A stretch of DNA of 17,574 nucleotides from NCBI GenBank assembly GCA_964563495.1, contig CAZLYK010000117.1:1-17574 (forward strand), given 5' to 3'. The notes below the pieces were generated by a model. It was not told where the DNA came from, ran no database searches, and saw only the letters and a list, made by a program, of their open reading frames with translations. Shown here piece by piece: positions 11,819 through 17,574 of this stretch (position 1 is the first letter of the stretch; each line of letters opens with the position of its first letter). The translations under genes and the position numbers were made by a program. This stretch comes from CAZLYK01 sp964563495 (lineage in GTDB: Bacteria; Acidobacteriota; Blastocatellia; RBC074).

Positions 11819-11940
11819 ACAGAGCGACGGGGCGACAGGGCGACGGGGCGACGGGGCGATTGATGATTCAATCGCCCCGTCGCCCCGTCGCCCCGTCGCC
11901 CTGTCGCCCCGTCGCCCTGTCGCCCCGTCGCTCTGTCGCC
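11818..11940 (+). repeat. Large hairpin built of 8-bp GACGGGGC/GACAGGGC units
   Basis: Left of a 4-nt TGAT loop (11864-11867) five octamers of type GAC(G/A)GGGC precede GATTGA (11818-11863). To the right, TCAATC is followed by eight octamers of type GCCC(C/T)GTC up to about 11937. The innermost 22 bp pair perfectly. The outermost unit of the left arm (GACAGAGC) matches the last unit on the right (GCTCTGTC), so the original palindrome was probably symmetrical and the right arm later gained three units. It begins at the permease stop codon in an ATAGAC context, like the other post-stop palindromes. Confidence 0.9.
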
Positions 11941-11984
11941 AATAACTGAGCAATTACGACCTTCCCTATTTTGAATTTTACTTA

Positions 11985-12020
11985 TTCGCCGGGGATTGGT
12001 ATTGTTTTGGCCCCGGCGAA
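11985..12020 (+). promoter_or_regulatory. Stem-loop in the sdhC upstream region
   Basis: TTCGCCGGGG (11985-11994) and CCCCGGCGAA (12011-12020) are exact reverse complements around a 16-nt T/G-rich loop, ending 40 nt before the sdhC ATG. There is no T-tract, so it could be an operator or a 5' leader structure for the succinate dehydrogenase operon. No clear -35/-10 pair stands out between 11941 and 12060. Confidence 0.55.
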
Positions 12021-12060
12021 ATGCGAAATTACCCTAACAATCAGGATTTACGGAGGCGAG

Positions 12061-12777
12061 ATGGCAGCTTCATCACAAAGTCTGCGAGAGGTCTCATCGG
12101 CAGGTCCGATCCTGCGAATCTGGCAGTCTTCACTAGGCAGGAAATACGTCATGGCGATCACGGGATTGCTGCTCTTCATTTTTGTCATCGTTCACATGGT
12201 CGGGAATCTTCAGATCTATCTGGGGCCTGAGAAGATCAACGCCTATGCCCGGTTCTTGAAATCCAACCCGGTTATTCTCTGGGGCGCCCGGTTCGGGCTG
12301 CTGGGGATAGCGGTGTTGCACGTGGTCACGGCTTTGCAACTGGCTTTGGCCAACCGGCGTGCGCGCGGGGTAGCCTATGCCGGCTCGAAGCCGATAGCCT
12401 CGACATTCGCCCAGCGGACGATTGTCATGAGCGGCCTGATCATACTGGCGTTCATCCTTTTTCACCTGGCGCATTTCACTCTCGGCTGGGTCGATCCGCA
12501 ATACCTGCATTTTGAGGATGCTGCGGGCAGACACGATGTATATCGCATGATGGTGACGGGTTTTTCGAATCCGATCGTCTCGATCTTTTATCTCGTCTCG
12601 ATGGGTTTGCTGCTCATGCATTTGAGTCACGGCGTGAGCAGTATCTTTCAATCGTTGGGGTTGAGAAGCAAAAAGACCTTCGGTTTCTTCGACAAGCTGG
12701 CCAAGCTCTCGGCCTCGGCGATCTTTCTGGGCAATTGTTCTATCCCTCTCGCCATTCTGGCGGGGTTGGTCAAATAA
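12061..12777 (+). CDS. sdhC: Succinate dehydrogenase cytochrome b558 subunit
   Basis: Membrane anchor of complex II that carries haem b and hands electrons to quinone. The product from ATG 12061 has 238 residues; GGAGG (12052-12056) sits 4 nt upstream, which favours it over in-frame ATG 11971. Five membrane helices are visible (about 29-52, 73-96, 122-145, 167-190, 211-236), the layout of single-anchor b558-type SdhC. Candidate haem ligands are His45 (VHMVGN), His87 (LHVVTALQLA), His135 or His138 (FHLAHFTLGW), and His187 or His190 (MHLSHGVSS), fitting a di-haem anchor. The presence of one large anchor explains the lack of sdhD. sdhA starts 20 nt downstream. Confidence 0.93.
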   Translation: MAASSQSLREVSSAGPILRIWQSSLGRKYVMAITGLLLFIFVIVHMVGNLQIYLGPEKINAYARFLKSNPVILWGARFGLLGIAVLHVVTALQLALANRRARGVAYAGSKPIASTFAQRTIVMSGLIILAFILFHLAHFTLGWVDPQYLHFEDAAGRHDVYRMMVTGFSNPIVSIFYLVSMGLLLMHLSHGVSSIFQSLGLRSKKTFGFFDKLAKLSASAIFLGNCSIPLAILAGLVK

Positions 12778-12797
12778 AGACTGGACGGATTATCAGC

Positions 12798-14711
<1,914 letters not shown>

Positions 14712-14737
14712 GATGATCAGTTTCTTTGCCGGAAGAT

Positions 14738-14754
14738 GCGGGCCGGACGCCCGC
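14738..14754 (+). repeat. Small GC-rich hairpin between sdhA and sdhB
   Basis: GCGGGC (14738-14743) and GCCCGC (14749-14754) pair around CGGAC. It sits in the 69-nt spacer, ending about 16 nt before the sdhB ribosome site (GAGGAGAG, 14771-14778). There is no T-tract, so it is more likely an mRNA-processing or stabilising element, or a small dispersed palindrome, than a terminator. Confidence 0.45.
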
Positions 14755-14780
14755 GTTCCCAGGCTTTTCTGAGGAGAGTA

Positions 14781-15524
14781 ATGAATCTGAGATTGCGTGT
14801 CTGGCGTCAAAAAGACTCAAATTCCGCCGGGCAATTCGTCACCTATCAAGCTGAGAAGATCAGCGCAGACATGTCGTTTCTCGAAATGCTCGACGTGGTC
14901 AACGAGGATTTGATCAAACACGGCGAGGAGCAGATTGCCTTCGATCACGATTGCCGCGAAGGAATCTGCGGCAGTTGCTCACTCGTCATCAACGGCACAC
15001 CACACGGCCCGCTTCGTCAAACCACCGCTTGCCAGCTTCAGATGCGCTTTTTCAAGGACGGCGATACGATCACAATCGAGCCCTGGCGGGCATCGCCCTT
15101 TCCCGTCATCAAAGATCTGGTGGTAGACCGCAGCTCTTTCGATCGGATCATTCAGTCCGGCGGCTATATTTCGGTCTCAACCGGTGGCGCCCCCGACGGA
15201 AACACCATCCCGATTCCCAAGGAAGACTGCGACCAGGCGATGGATGCGGCTCAATGCATCGGCTGCGGCGCTTGTGTCGCGGCTTGCAAGAACGCATCGG
15301 CCATGCTCTTCGTCGCCGCCAAGGTCTCGCATCTCAGCCTGCTCCCTCAGGGAAAAGTCGAGCAGGATCACCGCGTCTTGAATATGATCGCCAGGATGGA
15401 CGAGGAAGGATTCGGCAACTGCACCAACATCGGCTCTTGCGAAGCAGCCTGCCCCAAAGGCATCACCCTCGACAATATCGCGCGGATGAACCGCCTCTAT
15501 TTGAAAGCGCTGATAAAAAAATAG
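14781..15524 (+). CDS. sdhB: Succinate dehydrogenase iron-sulfur subunit
   Basis: Electron-transfer subunit of complex II, 247 residues from ATG 14781, which has GAGGAGAG just upstream; in-frame 14736 has no ribosome site. All three clusters are intact. The [2Fe-2S] set is Cys58, Cys63 and Cys66 (CREGICGSC) plus Cys84. The [4Fe-4S] set is Cys159, Cys162 and Cys165 (CIGCGAC) plus Cys224. The [3Fe-4S] set is Cys169, Cys214 and Cys220. The longer gap between Cys66 and Cys84, with INGTPHGPLRQTTACQL, is typical of the b558-associated SdhB branch. It closes the sdhCAB operon; the methyltransferase starts 18 nt later. Confidence 0.95.
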   Translation: MNLRLRVWRQKDSNSAGQFVTYQAEKISADMSFLEMLDVVNEDLIKHGEEQIAFDHDCREGICGSCSLVINGTPHGPLRQTTACQLQMRFFKDGDTITIEPWRASPFPVIKDLVVDRSSFDRIIQSGGYISVSTGGAPDGNTIPIPKEDCDQAMDAAQCIGCGACVAACKNASAMLFVAAKVSHLSLLPQGKVEQDHRVLNMIARMDEEGFGNCTNIGSCEAACPKGITLDNIARMNRLYLKALIKK

Positions 15525-15542
15525 AGCGGGACGGATTGAGCA

Positions 15543-16481
15543 ATGAATTTGCGTAGATTGGTCGCTGACACACTGGCTCATTTGACGGCCAGATTTTTGT
15601 CGAGAGTCCTTGGGCAAAAACGCTATTTCCACTTGTGGGAAGAACGCGGGTTCCACGTCTCGCACGTCCATTTTTATGCGCCGATTCCCGACACGCGGAC
15701 GCTCAAGGACGAGTTGTGGGTGAAGCGGTCATCGCTTGCCGGGATTGACATGCGCGAGGCCTTTCAACTTGGACTGCTCGACCGGTTTACCCGGCGATTC
15801 AGCGACGAGTATGATTGCTTTCCTGCGGGACCGGCGTCAACGCCTCATCAATACTACATCAACAATCTGAGCTTCGAGGCGGTCGATGGCGAGATGCTTT
15901 ATTGCATGATCCGCCATTTCAAACCGCAGACGATCATCGAAATCGGCTCAGGTTTTTCGACCTGCCTCGCGGCGCAGGCGATTGAGAAGACCCGCCTGGA
16001 GGGTGGCCATCCATGCGAACTGATAGCTATTGAGCCCTATCCCAATCAGGTGTTGAAGTCGGGTTTCCCCGGACTGACCCGGCTGATCGAGCGTCAAGTT
16101 CAGGACGTTCCACTGTCGGAATTCAGCAGGTTGCGGGAGAATGACATTCTCTTCATCGACTCAAGCCACGTCCTGGCGATTGGCAGCGATGTCCAGTACG
16201 AATACCTGGAAATCCTTCCCAGCTTAAACCGGGGCGTCATCATTCACGTTCACGACATCTTCCTTCCGATGGAATATCCTCGTGACTGGGTCTTGAAAGA
16301 ACATAGATTTTGGAGCGAGCAGTATTTGCTTCAGGCATTCCTCTCATTCAACCGCGATTTCGAAGTTTTATGGGCCGGGCACTACCTGCACGTCGAGCAC
16401 CCCGATAAGCTCGAAGCGGCCTTCAAATCTTACCGGCGCGAGAAGGGACCTGTCAGTTTTTGGATGAGGAAGGTGAATTGA
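15543..16481 (+). CDS. Class I SAM-dependent methyltransferase (Methyltransf_24-like)
   Basis: Predicted methyltransferase of 312 residues, substrate unknown. The SAM-binding motif I is IIEIGSGFSTCLAA, with EIGSG at 133-137. The acidic end of strand 2 is in LIAIEPYP, and strand 4 is ILFIDSSH with Asp206 and His209. This is followed by GVIIHVHDIFLPMEYP, a pattern typical of Methyltransf_24 proteins near cell-surface glycan genes. About 110 N-terminal residues before the Rossmann domain contain no signal peptide; they are basic at first and may hold an accessory domain. The ribosome site is poor (GGGACGGATTGAGCA). The 18-nt gap from sdhB suggests readthrough from the sdh operon, but a functional link is not obvious. 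It converges with the minus-strand gene at 16501, with only 19 nt between them and no visible terminator. Confidence 0.85.
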   Translation: MNLRRLVADTLAHLTARFLSRVLGQKRYFHLWEERGFHVSHVHFYAPIPDTRTLKDELWVKRSSLAGIDMREAFQLGLLDRFTRRFSDEYDCFPAGPASTPHQYYINNLSFEAVDGEMLYCMIRHFKPQTIIEIGSGFSTCLAAQAIEKTRLEGGHPCELIAIEPYPNQVLKSGFPGLTRLIERQVQDVPLSEFSRLRENDILFIDSSHVLAIGSDVQYEYLEILPSLNRGVIIHVHDIFLPMEYPRDWVLKEHRFWSEQYLLQAFLSFNRDFEVLWAGHYLHVEHPDKLEAAFKSYRREKGPVSFWMRKVN

Positions 16482-16500
16482 CGGCGGGGCAAACAGCTCT

Positions 16501-17394
16501 CTATGGCAGGCGGTTGCAAACATCAAAGACGATCTTCCAATTGCCTTTTGCGTCCAACTTCCAGACGCGGACATAGTAGCCTTTTTCAGCCGTCTTGTTT
16601 TCGCTGCCCTTGAGTTCATAGCTGCCATAGCAGTAGCCGAGGTCTCCCGATCGTGAGATGTCGGTTTTGATCGTCTTTCCAACGAGCGTCTCATTTTGCC
16701 GGCCGGCCCATTGACTGACTGCTTCCGGCCCGACGATGGGAGACAGGTCAGGCCGGTAGATCCACGCATCGGCGCTCAAAAATTGCCGCCACGCCTGTGC
16801 GGCGCCGTGGGCAACGGCCAGTTGGTGGAACTCCCGCTCGGTCTCGAAGGGCTGATTACCGGCTTGCGCGATAGCCAATTTTGGCGAGGGTATCTTCCAT
16901 TTCGGCGCGGGCCGGTATGGCGCATCGAGTGGAGCAAACGGCGTTTTGAGCCCTATTCCCAAATCGACGACCACTCGCCAGTCGCCGTCGCGCTGCCTTC
17001 TCCAGATCGAAAAGAACATCCCGTGTCCGGTCGGCCTTTTTTGCTCGCTCTGATCCTCGATTGTGTACGGCCCGGTTGAATACCCCAGATCGCCGGCTTG
17101 AGAGACATCGCCATAGATCGGCGCCCAATTCAATCTGGTCGGCGGCAGGCTCTTTGGCGCGGGGCGACTGCGATATGACTCGATCGTCTTGGTCGGATGC
17201 GGCTGAAAATTGACGCCGTCATCCGCGAAGTAAGTCATAAAAGCCTCGCGCACGCCCTTCTCGACCGACAATTTGGCAAAAGCACGCTCAGCTGCCACCA
17301 GCCCCGAGAGCGCCGCGGGGATCTCTTTTTGCCGCGCCGCGGCTCCGGCGAGAAATCCCAAAACCAAAACTGTGAATAAGATAAAACGGCTCAA
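16501..17394 (-). CDS. Secreted protein with two NTF2-like (DUF4440/SnoaL-type) domains
   Basis: Predicted exported protein of 297 residues. The signal peptide is MSRFILFTVLVLGFLAGAAA, probably cleaved near residue 20. Two related units follow, about 28-165 and 185-297. Each contains a helical start (AERAFAKLSVEKGVREAFMTYF; EFHQLAVAHGAAQAWRQFLS), a D-G/W-xxxP turn, then GDLGY(S/C)xGxY and a final W(R/K)(I/V)V strand. This is the NTF2-like pattern of DUF4440 proteins, here duplicated within one chain. No catalytic residues can be named; such domains bind small ligands or act as scaffolds. The start is TTG, chosen because GAGGGG lies 6 nt upstream on the minus strand; the next ATG (residue 53) would remove the signal peptide and much of the first domain. 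Confidence 0.82.
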   Translation of the reverse strand: MSRFILFTVLVLGFLAGAAARQKEIPAALSGLVAAERAFAKLSVEKGVREAFMTYFADDGVNFQPHPTKTIESYRSRPAPKSLPPTRLNWAPIYGDVSQAGDLGYSTGPYTIEDQSEQKRPTGHGMFFSIWRRQRDGDWRVVVDLGIGLKTPFAPLDAPYRPAPKWKIPSPKLAIAQAGNQPFETEREFHQLAVAHGAAQAWRQFLSADAWIYRPDLSPIVGPEAVSQWAGRQNETLVGKTIKTDISRSGDLGYCYGSYELKGSENKTAEKGYYVRVWKLDAKGNWKIVFDVCNRLP

Positions 17395-17408
17395 CTGCAG
17401 CCCCTCTT

Positions 17409-17454
17409 CGCCGCGTAGCGGCGGCTGATTTTAGCCGTGGACTTCAGTCCACGG
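17409..17454. repeat. Modular palindromic repeat, copy A
   Basis: Hairpin 1, CGCCGC-GTA-GCGGCG (17409-17423), is followed by TGATTTTAGCC (17426-17436). Hairpin 2 follows, CCGTGGACT-TC-AGTCCACGG (17435-17454), a perfect 9-bp stem. The same order recurs at 17501-17546. It starts right beside the ribosome site of the minus-strand gene (start at 17394), so it lies in that gene's leader or promoter. The double-hairpin layout with a constant linker resembles REP/BIME-type dispersed elements; a link to a REP-associated transposase is not visible here. Confidence 0.8.
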
Positions 17455-17500
17455 TGACGAGCTGATGGTCTTTGAAAAAATAAAGCACCCAGCCGCACCA

Positions 17501-17546
17501 ACTGCCGCGTAGCGGCAGTCTGATTTTAGCCCGGCGTTTCAACGCT
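17501..17546. repeat. Modular palindromic repeat, copy B
   Basis: Hairpin 1, ACTGCCGC-GTA-GCGGCAGT (17501-17519), is followed by TGATTTTAGCC (17521-17531), identical to the linker of copy A. Hairpin 2 follows, GCGTT-TC-AACGC (17534-17545). The linker, the GTA loop and the TC loop are the same in both copies, while stem sequences differ with pairing kept. Copies A and B have the same orientation, separated by 46 nt (17455-17500) in which I see nothing else. Confidence 0.78.
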
Positions 17547-17574
17547 TGTCATTACCCAAACTTTTGCACGAAAT

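Noticed and set aside
16482..16500. Terminator between the converging methyltransferase and NTF2-like genes
   Set aside because: Only 19 nt, no inverted repeat and no T-tract.

Overview
The window reads as bacterial chromosome that is dense in genes and fairly GC-rich. It carries housekeeping genes plus secreted and envelope proteins. The three-subunit succinate dehydrogenase (sdhC-sdhA-sdhB, no sdhD) is of the b558 type found in Bacteroidetes, Acidobacteria and relatives. That type, the DUF5117-like zinc metalloprotease, the MacB-like permease pair and the many intergenic palindromes suggest Acidobacteriota or a neighbouring phylum. This placement is inference; there is no rRNA or other phylogenetic marker here.

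Layout. (1) 14-2764, minus: aconitase A. (2) 2765-3084: divergent intergenic region with a promoter candidate for each direction. The rightward promoter (TTGCAC, 17 nt, TATATT) is overlaid by five copies of a TTTTCGG-like box, and a stem-loop follows in the leader. (3) 3085-3378, plus: an unrecognised 97-residue protein. (4) 3580-6180, plus: a secreted metzincin-like protease. (5) 6275-7700, plus: a 120-residue protein with a possible ParB-like fold, then a Tat-exported alpha/beta hydrolase. (6) 7978-11818, plus: a membrane-fusion adaptor and two paralogous MacB/FtsX permeases, with no ATPase gene beside them. (7) 12061-15524, plus: sdhCAB, followed 18 nt later by a SAM methyltransferase (15543-16481). 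(8) 16501-17394, minus: a secreted protein with two NTF2-like repeats. (9) 17409-17546: two copies of a modular palindromic repeat.

Metabolically, aconitase and succinate dehydrogenase are both TCA-cycle enzymes. The adaptor/permease set is an export or envelope-trafficking module that must borrow an ATPase from elsewhere. The protease, hydrolase and NTF2-like proteins are predicted to be exported.

The most unusual feature is a set of long inverted repeats lying directly behind stop codons of plus-strand genes (3412-3501, 6193-6267, 7699-7784, 11818-11940). Most begin with ATAGAC, and their arms are built of roughly 10-nt or 8-nt units. One is a perfect 44-bp palindrome with a 2-nt loop. Shorter, one-armed relatives appear to follow the adaptor gene, sdhC and sdhB. 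They probably act at mRNA 3' ends as terminators or stabilisers, or are a REP-like dispersed family. I found no tRNA, rRNA, CRISPR array, transposase or phage gene.
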